A DNA stretch of 15,304 nucleotides from Gemmatimonadota bacterium (GCA_025361465.1 JANYAG010000181.1:1-15304), one strand, 5' to 3'. Numbered from the stretch's first letter, positions 1 through 7,279 are shown. Made by a program: numbers and translations. Notes: generated by a model from the sequence alone, not told the origin.

Positions 1-2399
1 GCCAGGTGCGCCCCGGTGAGCGGGAAGAGCGTCGTCGCGTGATTGAACGTGGCGCTCGTCCACGTCGTGGTGGTGTGACACGTGGCGCACGTGGTCGGGA
101 AGCCGGCGGCGGCGTGCGCCGGCGTGGTCGTCGCGGTGTAGTTCGTCTGGTGGCACGAGACGCAGGTCGTCGGCTTGCCGACATAGACGCCATCACTGTG
201 GCACTGGGCGCAGGTCGCCGCCAGGTGCGCCCCGGTCAGCGGGAAGAGCGTCGTCGAGTGATTGAACGTGGCGCTCGTCCACGTCGTGGTGGTGTGACAC
301 GTGGCACACGTCGTCGCGAAGCCAGCCGCGGCGTGCGGCGGCGTGGTGGTGGCGGTGTAGTTGGCCTGGTGACATGACACGCACGTGGTCGGCTTGCCAC
401 GGAACACCCCGTCACTGTGACACGAGGCACACGCCAGGGCCTGGTGCGCCCCGGTGAGCGGGAACAGGGTGGTCGAGTGATTGAAGGTGCCGCTCTGCCA
501 GCTGGTGGTCGAGTGGCAGGTCGCACAGGTGGTTGGGTACCCCGCCGCCGCATGCGGTGGCGTCGTGGTGGCATTGTAGGTGGCCTGGTGGCACGACACA
601 CAGGTGGTCGGCTTGCCCCGATAGACGCCATCGCTGTGACACTGGGCGCAGGTCACGGCCAGGTGCGATCCGGTCAGCGGGAATGGAGTCGTCGAGTGGT
701 TGAACGTCGCCCCGGTCCATGTCGTGGTGGTGTGGCAGGTGGCACACGTCGTCGCGAACCCGGCCGCGGCGTGCGGTGGCGTGGTCGTGGCGGTGAAGTT
801 GGCCTGGTGGCACGACACGCAGGTCGTCGGCTTGCCCACATACACGCCATCACTGTGGCACTGGGCGCAGGTTACCGCCAGGTGCGCCCCGGTGAGCGGG
901 AAGATCGTCGTCGAGTGGTTGAACGTGGCGCTCGTCCACGTCGTCGTCGTGTGGCACGTGGCACACGTCGTCGCGAACCCGGCCGCGGCGTGCGGCGGCG
1001 TGGTCGTCGCCGTGAACTTGGCCTGGTGGCACGAGACGCAGGTCGTCGGCTTGCCGACATAGACACCATCGCTGTGGCACTGCGCGCAGGTCACCGCCAG
1101 GTGCGAGCCGGTCAGCGGGAAGAGCGTCGTCGAGTGATTGAACGTGGCGCTCGTCCACGTCGTGGTGGTGTGACACGTGGCACACGTCGTCGCGAAGCCG
1201 GCCGCGGCGTGCGGCGGCGTGGTCGTCGCCGTGAACTTGGCCTGGTGGCACGAGACGCAGGTGGTCGGCTTTCCGTGGTAGACGCCGTCCGCGTGGCACT
1301 GGGTGCAGACGACCGCCTGGTGCGCCCCGGTCAGCGGGAACTGCGTGGTCGCATGGTTGAACACCGCCCCGGTCCACCCGGTCGTGGTGTGACACGTCGT
1401 GCAGGTGGTGGCGAAACCCGACGCCGAGTGGGGGGGCGCCGTGGTGCTGTTGAACGTGGCCTGGTGGCACGAGATACACGTGGTCGGCGTGCCCTTGTAG
1501 ACACCCTGCATGTGGCAGGAGAGACAGGCGACGGAACGGTGCGCGCCGGTCAGCGGGAACAGGGTGGCGGCATGGTCGAATGTCCCCGTCGACCACGCCG
1601 TGGTGTTGTGGCAGTTCACGCAGGTCGTCGGCAACCCGGAGGCGGCGTGGGGCGGGCTCGTGGTTGCGTTGAAGGTGGCCTGGTGACAGGAGACGCAAGC
1701 GGTCGGCTTCCCCTTGTACACCCCGTCACCGTGACACGCCGTACACGACACCGCCTGGTGCGCACCCGTCAACTTGAACAGCGTCGTCGAGTGATCGAAC
1801 CGGGCGCCCTGCCAAGTCGCCGTGGTGTGGCAACTGGCACAATCCTGCGGAAATCCGGCCGCCTTGTGGTCCGGGGCGGTGGTTTGCTGGAAGTTGGCGG
1901 CGTGACAGCTGATGCAGGTGGTCGAACGGTTGGTGAACTGCGGCTGCCCTGACGGGGAGCGCAGGTGACACGCCTCGCATGTGGCCGTGGCGTGGGCTCC
2001 GGTCAGTGGAAAGCGCGACTGTTCATGCAGGCGCGAGAGGCGGGCCTGGTCAGTGAAGCTCCGGGTGGTGTGGCACCGCGCGCACTGGAGGCCGAGCTCG
2101 CCGACGTGGACATCCTTGTGACAGGTGGTACAACTCGAGGCGGACTTGAAGTCGAGGGTCTTGTGGCAGGCACCGCACTTGACGGCTGCATGCGCCCCAT
2201 CCAGGGGGAAGGTCTTCTCGGCATGGTGGAACGCCGGCGAGATCCTGGCCGGGCGCCAGGCCGAGGGAATGTGGCACGTGGTGCACGTCCCGATCGTCGG
2301 GCCGTGCGGATTCTGGGTTCCCTGTCCGCTCGCTGCCATCGGGAACACGACGAGGGCGAGCAGGACACCACACCATTGCTTCAGGTTCCACGTGGTCAC
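1..2399 (-). CDS. Giant repeat-containing multihaem c-type cytochrome (C-terminus beyond window)
   Basis: Exported cytochrome c3-like protein, cut by the left edge after about 799 codons. I start it at the GTG at 2399, whose first bases overlap the stop of the upstream 23-haem gene (GTGA); a purine-rich AGGGGG lies just upstream. Residues 1-26 form a signal peptide (positive start, hydrophobic core, MAASGQ end). Residues 27-132 carry four CXXCH motifs. From residue 133 the protein consists of tandem repeats: one of 78 residues (133-210), then eight of exactly 73 (211-794), with another beginning at the edge. Each repeat has three CXXCH motifs, giving 31 in the visible part. Each also has three further conserved histidines, in TGAH or TGSH, PPH and FNH (or FDH), matching one distal ligand per haem, so bis-His haems are likely. 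Threonine is very abundant. Probably a periplasmic or cell-surface electron conduit; total length, partner and any surface anchor are unseen. Confidence 0.93.
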   Translation of the reverse strand, partial: MTTWNLKQWCGVLLALVVFPMAASGQGTQNPHGPTIGTCTTCHIPSAWRPARISPAFHHAEKTFPLDGAHAAVKCGACHKTLDFKSASSCTTCHKDVHVGELGLQCARCHTTRSFTDQARLSRLHEQSRFPLTGAHATATCEACHLRSPSGQPQFTNRSTTCISCHAANFQQTTAPDHKAAGFPQDCASCHTTATWQGARFDHSTTLFKLTGAHQAVSCTACHGDGVYKGKPTACVSCHQATFNATTSPPHAASGLPTTCVNCHNTTAWSTGTFDHAATLFPLTGAHRSVACLSCHMQGVYKGTPTTCISCHQATFNSTTAPPHSASGFATTCTTCHTTTGWTGAVFNHATTQFPLTGAHQAVVCTQCHADGVYHGKPTTCVSCHQAKFTATTTPPHAAAGFATTCATCHTTTTWTSATFNHSTTLFPLTGSHLAVTCAQCHSDGVYVGKPTTCVSCHQAKFTATTTPPHAAAGFATTCATCHTTTTWTSATFNHSTTIFPLTGAHLAVTCAQCHSDGVYVGKPTTCVSCHQANFTATTTPPHAAAGFATTCATCHTTTTWTGATFNHSTTPFPLTGSHLAVTCAQCHSDGVYRGKPTTCVSCHQATYNATTTPPHAAAGYPTTCATCHSTTSWQSGTFNHSTTLFPLTGAHQALACASCHSDGVFRGKPTTCVSCHQANYTATTTPPHAAAGFATTCATCHTTTTWTSATFNHSTTLFPLTGAHLAATCAQCHSDGVYVGKPTTCVSCHQTNYTATTTPAHAAAGFPTTCATCHTTTTWTSATFNHATTLFPLTGAHL
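18..2003 (-). repeat. Nine tandem copies of a 219-bp (first copy 234-bp) triheme-encoding repeat
   Basis: Measured from the codon for the Thr of the TGAH/TGSH motif, copies begin at 2003, 1769, 1550, 1331, 1112, 893, 674, 455 and 236, and a tenth starts at 17. The first spacing is 234 bp; all others are exactly 219 bp (73 codons). The extra 15 bp of the first copy lie between its first and second CXXCH. Copies 1-3 have diverged, whereas copies 4-6, 8 and 9 are nearly identical in DNA as well as protein. Copy 7 and the start of copy 8 differ more, giving a mosaic. This is a protein-coding repeat, not a satellite or CRISPR array. Confidence 0.95.
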
Positions 2400-4435
2400 T
2401 TACCACCCCCTGCGGGTTTCGCCGCATGGCAGCTCTCGCACTTCGACGCGAGCGGTCGATACACCACCTGCTTTGATCCGGCCGGCGCAACGTGACACGA
2501 CGCACACGCCAGCTTTGCGTGTGCTCCCTTCAACGAGAAGCTCGCATCCCGCTCGTGATCGAACCGCGGCGCGGGCACGAAGGCATCCGTGCTGTGACAG
2601 CTCTCGCATCGCCCGCCGCCCTTGCGCGCGGCGAACTGCGTGCCGTGGGGCGACTCGTGGCACGCCTGGCAGGCGACCCCCTTCTCCACCGTGAGCATCA
2701 GCGTCGGGGAACGACTCGGCGTGCGGACCAGGAACGCTCCGCGTAGCGAGGTGTTGAGGCGCGTGTGACACGCCACGCACGGTTGGGCACGGTGGGCCCC
2801 TTCGAGCGGGAACTTGAACGCGGCGTGGCGGGCGACGTCCACCGTCGAGGGCCGGAACGACCGGGCATCGTGGCAGGAGCGACACCCCCCATTGATCGGC
2901 ATGCCGCCCGCGACCGTGAAGCGGCCCGCGTGCGGGTCGACGTGACACGAGGCGCACTCGACCTCCGGCACCGCGAAGAGGAACCCGGCCGTGCCGCGGG
3001 ACGCCGGCGCGGTTACCGGTGGGAGCCCGGTGCGTGTCACCGAGTGACACGAGGCACAGGGGATCTCCGTGTGCCGCCCCTCGAGCGCGAGGCGCAGCTT
3101 GGCATGCGCAGCCGGGCTGAACACGCTTGGCTTCCATCCGGTATCGCGGTGACACTCCTCGCAGGCCCCATTGCCGAGCCGCGACGCCAGCTGCCCGCCG
3201 TGGACGTCCGCGTGACAGGACGTGCACTTGGCGAACGGCATCCGGATCCGCACCGCCGCCGGCAGCGGGGGACGCGCCCCGGGAGCGGGGGCTCGGGATG
3301 GCGCGGGGGCGCCGACCGGGCCGTGACACGCCGCACAACGCACCTGCTGGTGCTTCCCGGAGAGCGCGAACGCCGTGCCCTGGTGCTGTGCCACCGTGAA
3401 GGTCGAGGGCGCGAACCCTTCGACCCGATGACAGCCGGCGCAATCCACGATCTTGCCTGCCAGGGTTGCCTGCCCCAGGTGCTTGTCCGCGTGGCATGCA
3501 GTGCACGTGCCGGACGCCGGCTGGCGCTTGGTGAGGTTCGGCCCGTGACAGGCCTCGCAGGCCACTTCCCGATGCCGCCCCTGCAGCGGATAGCGCGTCG
3601 CGGAGTGATTGAACTCCTTCCGGTCGACGATCGCGAAGCCGCGGGTGTTGTGACACGAGCTGCACTTCGGCGTGAGTCGACCCTGATGTGGATCGGCGTG
3701 ACACGCCGAACACTCGGCGAACACCAGCGGCTTGAACTGCGGCCGGATCTTGCCCGTGGAATCGGGCTTGAGCTTGAGCTGGGCGGCGAGGTGGCACTTG
3801 TCGCAGGCCAGGTCGAGGTGCTTTCCGGTCAGCGGATACCGGCTCTGGTCGTGCGAGAACTTCGCCGCGGGCTTCCAGCCCCTGCTGTCGTGGCAGCTCT
3901 CGCACTTCGTACCCAGTGCTCCGCTGTGGGGATCGTCCGCACGGTGGCAGGAGGCACAGTTGGTTTCCAGGCCGATCCACCCCGCCGAACCGCGCCGCTT
4001 CGAGAGCGCCGCGGCGGGAGAGACCCGGAACGCCTCGCGATGACACTTGTCGCACGCCGCGTTCGCGTGCTTCCCTTCGAGGGTCCAGCCGGCGCGCCGA
4101 TGGTCGAAGCGCGCGGCGGAGCCCTCTTTCCATGCCACCAGGATGAAGTCCTTCCCGGCGTGCTCGGGGTGACAGTTCGCGCACGTCACCTTGGGATCCT
4201 TCGCCTCGCGGGCATGCAGCCCGCGCCCGGCGTCCATCGACCAGCGGACTTCCTGGTGGCAGCTGAGACAGAGCTGCGCCATCGGCTCGCGCCCGGTCGA
4301 GTGGCACTTGATGCAGTTTCCCGCGCCCTCCAGCTCGGCATGCGCGCGCGCCAGCGGTCCCGGCGAGATCTGCGCTGCGGCTCTGGCCGGAATGACGAGG
4401 GCAAGCAACACCCCGAGGCGGACGACGGCGCGCAA
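2396..4435 (-). CDS. Exported 23-haem c-type cytochrome (cytochrome c3-like family)
   Basis: A 679-residue protein with a signal peptide (about 1-22, ending near ARAAA-Q) and 23 CXXCH motifs, the first at residue 41 and the last near the C-terminus. The recognisable building block is a His, then a short aromatic/leucine stretch, then LxGxH shortly before a CXXCH; I count seven such blocks. A second pattern, CXXCH followed by a D/P-rich turn and another His (such as CHADPH), occurs six times. Both supply distal haem ligands, so most haems are probably bis-His and low-spin. The start is TTG at 4435, immediately after the TGA of the upstream oxidoreductase, with GAGGG about 8 bases upstream; no in-frame ATG lies nearby. 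The stop overlaps the GTG start of the giant repeat cytochrome, so the two are probably translationally coupled. Likely role: periplasmic electron carrier between the inner-membrane proteins encoded upstream and the giant cytochrome. No catalytic domain seen. Confidence 0.93.
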   Translation of the reverse strand: MRAVVRLGVLLALVIPARAAAQISPGPLARAHAELEGAGNCIKCHSTGREPMAQLCLSCHQEVRWSMDAGRGLHAREAKDPKVTCANCHPEHAGKDFILVAWKEGSAARFDHRRAGWTLEGKHANAACDKCHREAFRVSPAAALSKRRGSAGWIGLETNCASCHRADDPHSGALGTKCESCHDSRGWKPAAKFSHDQSRYPLTGKHLDLACDKCHLAAQLKLKPDSTGKIRPQFKPLVFAECSACHADPHQGRLTPKCSSCHNTRGFAIVDRKEFNHSATRYPLQGRHREVACEACHGPNLTKRQPASGTCTACHADKHLGQATLAGKIVDCAGCHRVEGFAPSTFTVAQHQGTAFALSGKHQQVRCAACHGPVGAPAPSRAPAPGARPPLPAAVRIRMPFAKCTSCHADVHGGQLASRLGNGACEECHRDTGWKPSVFSPAAHAKLRLALEGRHTEIPCASCHSVTRTGLPPVTAPASRGTAGFLFAVPEVECASCHVDPHAGRFTVAGGMPINGGCRSCHDARSFRPSTVDVARHAAFKFPLEGAHRAQPCVACHTRLNTSLRGAFLVRTPSRSPTLMLTVEKGVACQACHESPHGTQFAARKGGGRCESCHSTDAFVPAPRFDHERDASFSLKGAHAKLACASCHVAPAGSKQVVYRPLASKCESCHAAKPAGGGK

Positions 4436-5884
4436 TCAGCCGGCCCTCGCTTGCTCGGTCGGGATCGGGACATCCTTCTGCACGATCCTGACGCCGATCT
4501 TCTCGAGGAAGGCCGTGGGCGCATCGCCCCCGACCCGGATCACCACGAAGTCGTTGGGGACAATCATCGTCTCGCCCTGATTATCCAGTACCACGACGTC
4601 GGCGCGGATCTCCCGCACCGTGCTGCCGAACAGCGGCTTCACCCGCCGGCTCCTGATGACCTCCTCGATCTTGTCGCGGTTGCGCTCCTTGACCCGGCTG
4701 AACGTGTCGCCGCGATAGGACAGGAGCACCTCGGTCCCCTTCTGGTTGGCCAGGCCCACGGCAGTTTCCACCGCACTGTCGCCGCCGCCAACCACCAGGA
4801 CGCGACGCCCGGTGAACTGCTCCATCTCGACCACGTCGTAGAACACCTTGCCGAGTTCCTCGCCAGGGACGTCGAGCTTGCGCGGGCTGCCGCGACGTCC
4901 CATCGCGAGCACCACCCGGCGCGCCAGGTACGTTCCGGTGGAGGCCTCCAGCCGGAATACGCTGCCCTCGCGCACGATGCTCTCGACCCGCGACTGCGTC
5001 ACCACCTGCAGCCCGGTATTGGCCACGATGGTCTCCCAGACCTGCAGCAGGGATTCCTTCGACGCGTCGGCCACCCACAGATCACCGTAGAGCGGGATCT
5101 GCACCGATTCGGCGAGGATGAGCTTGTGCCGGGGGTACTTCCGGATGCTGTCGGCGATGGAACCCTGTTCCAGGACGGTGTACGTCAGGCCGCAGCGCAT
5201 CGCCTCCATGGCGGCGCTGAGTCCCGCCGGGCCCGACCCCACAATCGCGACATCGACCACACCCGCCACGGCATCCGCGCGGGGGGCTCCCGGCGGCAGC
5301 ATCGCCACGATGTGCTCGACCGCCATCTTGCCTTCGTTGACGGCGTTCTTGATCAGGCCGCGGCCGCCCAATTCCCCCACGATGTACAGGCCGGGAACGT
5401 TGGTTTCGAAGTGAATGTCGACCGACGGCACCACCACGCGATTGACCGCCGCCCCTGTGGTGACCGAAATCGCCCCGACCGGACAGGCGCTGACACATTC
5501 ACCATGTCCCTGGCACAGCGCATCATCGACCACCGCCAGCTTGCCGCGCATGGTGATCGCGCCGGGAATCGGGCAGGCGGCAGTGCAGGTCGCGCACCCG
5601 ACGCACATGTCGGCCCGCACCGCGGCACGCGCTGGCCCCGTGGCGTTCACGGCGCCTTCGGCCGTGGGCGCCTGCACCAGTTCGAACACCTGCTGCGGGA
5701 TCCCGCATGACGGACAGAACGTCGAACCGGACGGCACGTGCGCCTCGCACTTGGGACACGCCGTCCCGGCGCGTCGCTCAGGAACCATCACCACGGTGCT
5801 GCCGCCACGTGACCGCAGGTGCAGCCACATCACCACGCCGGTGACGAGCAGGAATCCGAGGGTCGTGAAGCCCATATCAGCCAT
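4436..5884 (-). CDS. Membrane-anchored FAD/NAD(P) oxidoreductase with zinc ribbon and ferredoxin domain
   Basis: A 482-residue multidomain redox protein. Residues 5-22 form one transmembrane helix. C43/C46 and C57/C60 form a zinc-ribbon-like motif. A two-cluster ferredoxin domain follows: C94, C97, C100, C104, then C124, H127, C130, C134, where His replaces the usual second Cys. Residues 156-186 match the closing motif of thioredoxin-reductase-like flavoproteins (ETNVPGLYIVGELGG), yet lie before the FAD-binding GSGPAG (216-221). The NAD(P)-binding GGGDSAVE is at 366-373. There is no thioredoxin-reductase CXXC active site, so it resembles YpdA-like oxidoreductases. The ATG at 5884 has AGGA seven bases upstream, overlapping the previous stop. 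Its place between a cytochrome b and two multihaem cytochromes suggests it passes electrons between NAD(P)H (or a ferredoxin) and the membrane haem protein, on the cytoplasmic side. Function inferred; substrate unknown. Confidence 0.88.
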   Translation of the reverse strand: MADMGFTTLGFLLVTGVVMWLHLRSRGGSTVVMVPERRAGTACPKCEAHVPSGSTFCPSCGIPQQVFELVQAPTAEGAVNATGPARAAVRADMCVGCATCTAACPIPGAITMRGKLAVVDDALCQGHGECVSACPVGAISVTTGAAVNRVVVPSVDIHFETNVPGLYIVGELGGRGLIKNAVNEGKMAVEHIVAMLPPGAPRADAVAGVVDVAIVGSGPAGLSAAMEAMRCGLTYTVLEQGSIADSIRKYPRHKLILAESVQIPLYGDLWVADASKESLLQVWETIVANTGLQVVTQSRVESIVREGSVFRLEASTGTYLARRVVLAMGRRGSPRKLDVPGEELGKVFYDVVEMEQFTGRRVLVVGGGDSAVETAVGLANQKGTEVLLSYRGDTFSRVKERNRDKIEEVIRSRRVKPLFGSTVREIRADVVVLDNQGETMIVPNDFVVIRVGGDAPTAFLEKIGVRIVQKDVPIPTEQARAG

Positions 5885-5893
5885 GGCGGATTC

Positions 5894-6877
5894 CTAAAAC
5901 CACGTCGCGCCGACGGCGACGACGACGATCACGTGAATGAGCACCGCAATCAGTGCGGTGATGGCGAAGGGCCGGTGCGCCACGTGCCAGAAGGCGAAGA
6001 CGCGCTGCGTGGCCTCGAGCATCCGGGATTGCTGGTCGAGCGAAATCTCCTGGCTGGCATACTCGACCGCGTCCGACAGCGCCTGGCGGCTGAGCGGCCG
6101 CCCAGCGGGTGCCACGGCCGCCCAGCGCCGGCGCAGTTCCCGCGTCCGCTTCCAGCGCAGCAGGTCGTCGGAGATCAGGTGCCAGAGGATCTTCAGGATG
6201 CCGCCCTGCTCTGTTGCGGCGGGCGTCACATCCAGCGCACGGCCCACGACCTCGTGCGAAAGGCCGGTCGTCGCGGCGAGCAGTTCGATCAGTTCCCGCC
6301 GCTTGGCAGCGACCTCGTCACGCGTCAACTCGACTCCGCTCCGCGCGCGCGGAATGCGGGTGTAGAGGTAACGACCGACCACTCCGCTCGCGATCACGAC
6401 CAGCATCGCCATGAGGCCCAACCCGATCAGCCCGTTGGACCGCCACGAGGAGTGAATCGCCAGCAGCAACGGCAAGGCTAGCGCAGAGGCGACGTGCACA
6501 TCCATCCACTTGCCCAGCGAGCCCATGAACGCCAGCGCCTTGAACTTCTTGCGCAGCGGATAGAGCCAGAGCACGAAGAAGATCAGCAGTGCCACGATGC
6601 CGGCCGACTGCCCGATATACCCCGACGGCCGCAACCAGGCGTGCCATGGAAGCCGGACGCGCTCTTCCATCGTGGCGAGGTAGTAGGGTGCACCCAGGAT
6701 GTTGATCAGGGTGAGGGGTGCACCAATGAGGAGCAACCACCAGAACCGAGCGCTCGGTGCCCAACGACGCGACTTGACAACCGCAATCATCCGGCGCGCT
6801 GGAGCCGGCGGAGCGACAGCTGCCGCCACCTCAGGTTGAACGTATTCCGACACTATCGCTCGACTCGGTGCTGCCAT
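5894..6877 (-). CDS. Diheme cytochrome b-type integral membrane protein
   Basis: A 327-residue protein with about five transmembrane helices (near 44-66, 89-105, 125-143, 151-170 and 303-322). H128/H142 and H301/H315 lie 14 residues apart on two helices, the spacing expected when two helices bind two b haems, one near each membrane face. A soluble segment of about 120 residues, rich in Arg and Glu, separates helices 4 and 5. The ATG at 6877 has GAGGG about 10 bases upstream; the N-terminal 40 residues are Ala/Pro-rich, so a later start at M30 is possible. It is the first gene of the left operon, 9 bp before the FAD/ferredoxin gene. Likely role: carry electrons across the inner membrane between the cytoplasmic oxidoreductase or quinone pool and the exported multihaem cytochromes. 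I cannot assign a named family; it only loosely recalls cytochrome b561 or ferric-reductase-type proteins. Confidence 0.82.
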   Translation of the reverse strand: MAAPSRAIVSEYVQPEVAAAVAPPAPARRMIAVVKSRRWAPSARFWWLLLIGAPLTLINILGAPYYLATMEERVRLPWHAWLRPSGYIGQSAGIVALLIFFVLWLYPLRKKFKALAFMGSLGKWMDVHVASALALPLLLAIHSSWRSNGLIGLGLMAMLVVIASGVVGRYLYTRIPRARSGVELTRDEVAAKRRELIELLAATTGLSHEVVGRALDVTPAATEQGGILKILWHLISDDLLRWKRTRELRRRWAAVAPAGRPLSRQALSDAVEYASQEISLDQQSRMLEATQRVFAFWHVAHRPFAITALIAVLIHVIVVVAVGATWF

Positions 6878-7069
6878 GTGCGATCCGCCCTCGCGCAGAG
6901 ATCCGTCATGCGCGTGAAGCCCAGTTGAAATCCGTGAAATTCGGTGGACGCTGTTCTTGTGGACGTCCGGTTCCTACAGGTATGCACAAATGACTCCGTA
7001 GAGTATCGGATATGGCTGACTCGATTTGAGGACTGGATGCCGGAGATCGACAGATCTGGGGAACTGGGT

Positions 7070-7092
7070 ATCAAGAGCCCTGAGATCAAGAG
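7070..7092. repeat. Short direct repeat ATCAAGAG, 15-bp spacing
   Basis: The octamer ATCAAGAG occurs at 7070-7077 and 7085-7092, 15 bases start to start, about 200 bases upstream of the cytochrome b start. Paired direct repeats on one or two helical turns are a common form of activator site, but no known regulator motif is recognised and chance is possible. Confidence 0.3.
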
Positions 7093-7174
7093 GTAAGTGT
7101 ATGACAGATATAGTGATAGGCATCATTTGTACCGCAGAGAGGCTTGCTGGGGAGGGAGCGGTATTTCCAACCGG

Positions 7175-7193
7175 CTGTCAAGCATTGCGACAG
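7175..7193. repeat. Short inverted repeat CTGTC-N9-GACAG
   Basis: Five-base arms at 7175-7179 and 7189-7193 are perfect complements around a 9-base centre. No T-tract follows on either strand, so it is not a good terminator. It may be an operator, or chance. The minus-strand sequence TTGACA overlaps its left arm, but no -10 element is found at proper spacing. Confidence 0.25.
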
Positions 7194-7279
7194 TCGCCAA
7201 TTACCACCAAGCCACGACGCGCGGCAATCTGCGATGAGACAGCGAGGGATTGGTGGGAGCTCGGGGCAGGCTGCGACCC

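Larger units (their letters stand above)
6878..7279. promoter_or_regulatory. Gene-free spacer; probable leader/promoter region of the multihaem cytochrome operon
   Basis: About 400 bases between the end of the oxidase operon and the first gene of the cytochrome operon. No reading frame on either strand looks like a protein. The central part (about 7085-7135) is clearly more AT-rich than the coding DNA around it, as expected of a promoter. It contains a direct repeat (7070-7092) and an inverted repeat (7175-7193), listed separately, and a small 4-bp palindromic arm pair at 6993-7004. I could not find a convincing -35/-10 pair. The promoter assignment rests on position and base composition only. 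Confidence 0.4.

Noticed and set aside
417..1952. A 511-codon plus-strand frame with a repeating Arg/Gly-rich sequence
   Set aside because: Its periodicity simply mirrors the 219-bp repeat of the minus-strand cytochrome; composition is not protein-like and no start signal is evident.
1..2003. Regular 219-bp periodicity as a possible CRISPR or satellite array
   Set aside because: The period is a multiple of three, the frame is kept throughout, and CXXCH codons are conserved; there are no short repeats with unique spacers.
2765..5710. A 981-codon open frame on the plus strand
   Set aside because: It is antisense to the 23-haem cytochrome and the FAD oxidoreductase, is dominated by Arg, Gly, Ala and Pro, has no domain I recognise, and is explained by high GC at third positions of the real genes.
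7150..7181. Minus-strand TTGACA as a sigma-70 -35 box
   Set aside because: No sequence resembling TATAAT occurs 16-18 bases downstream; the region there is G/C-rich.
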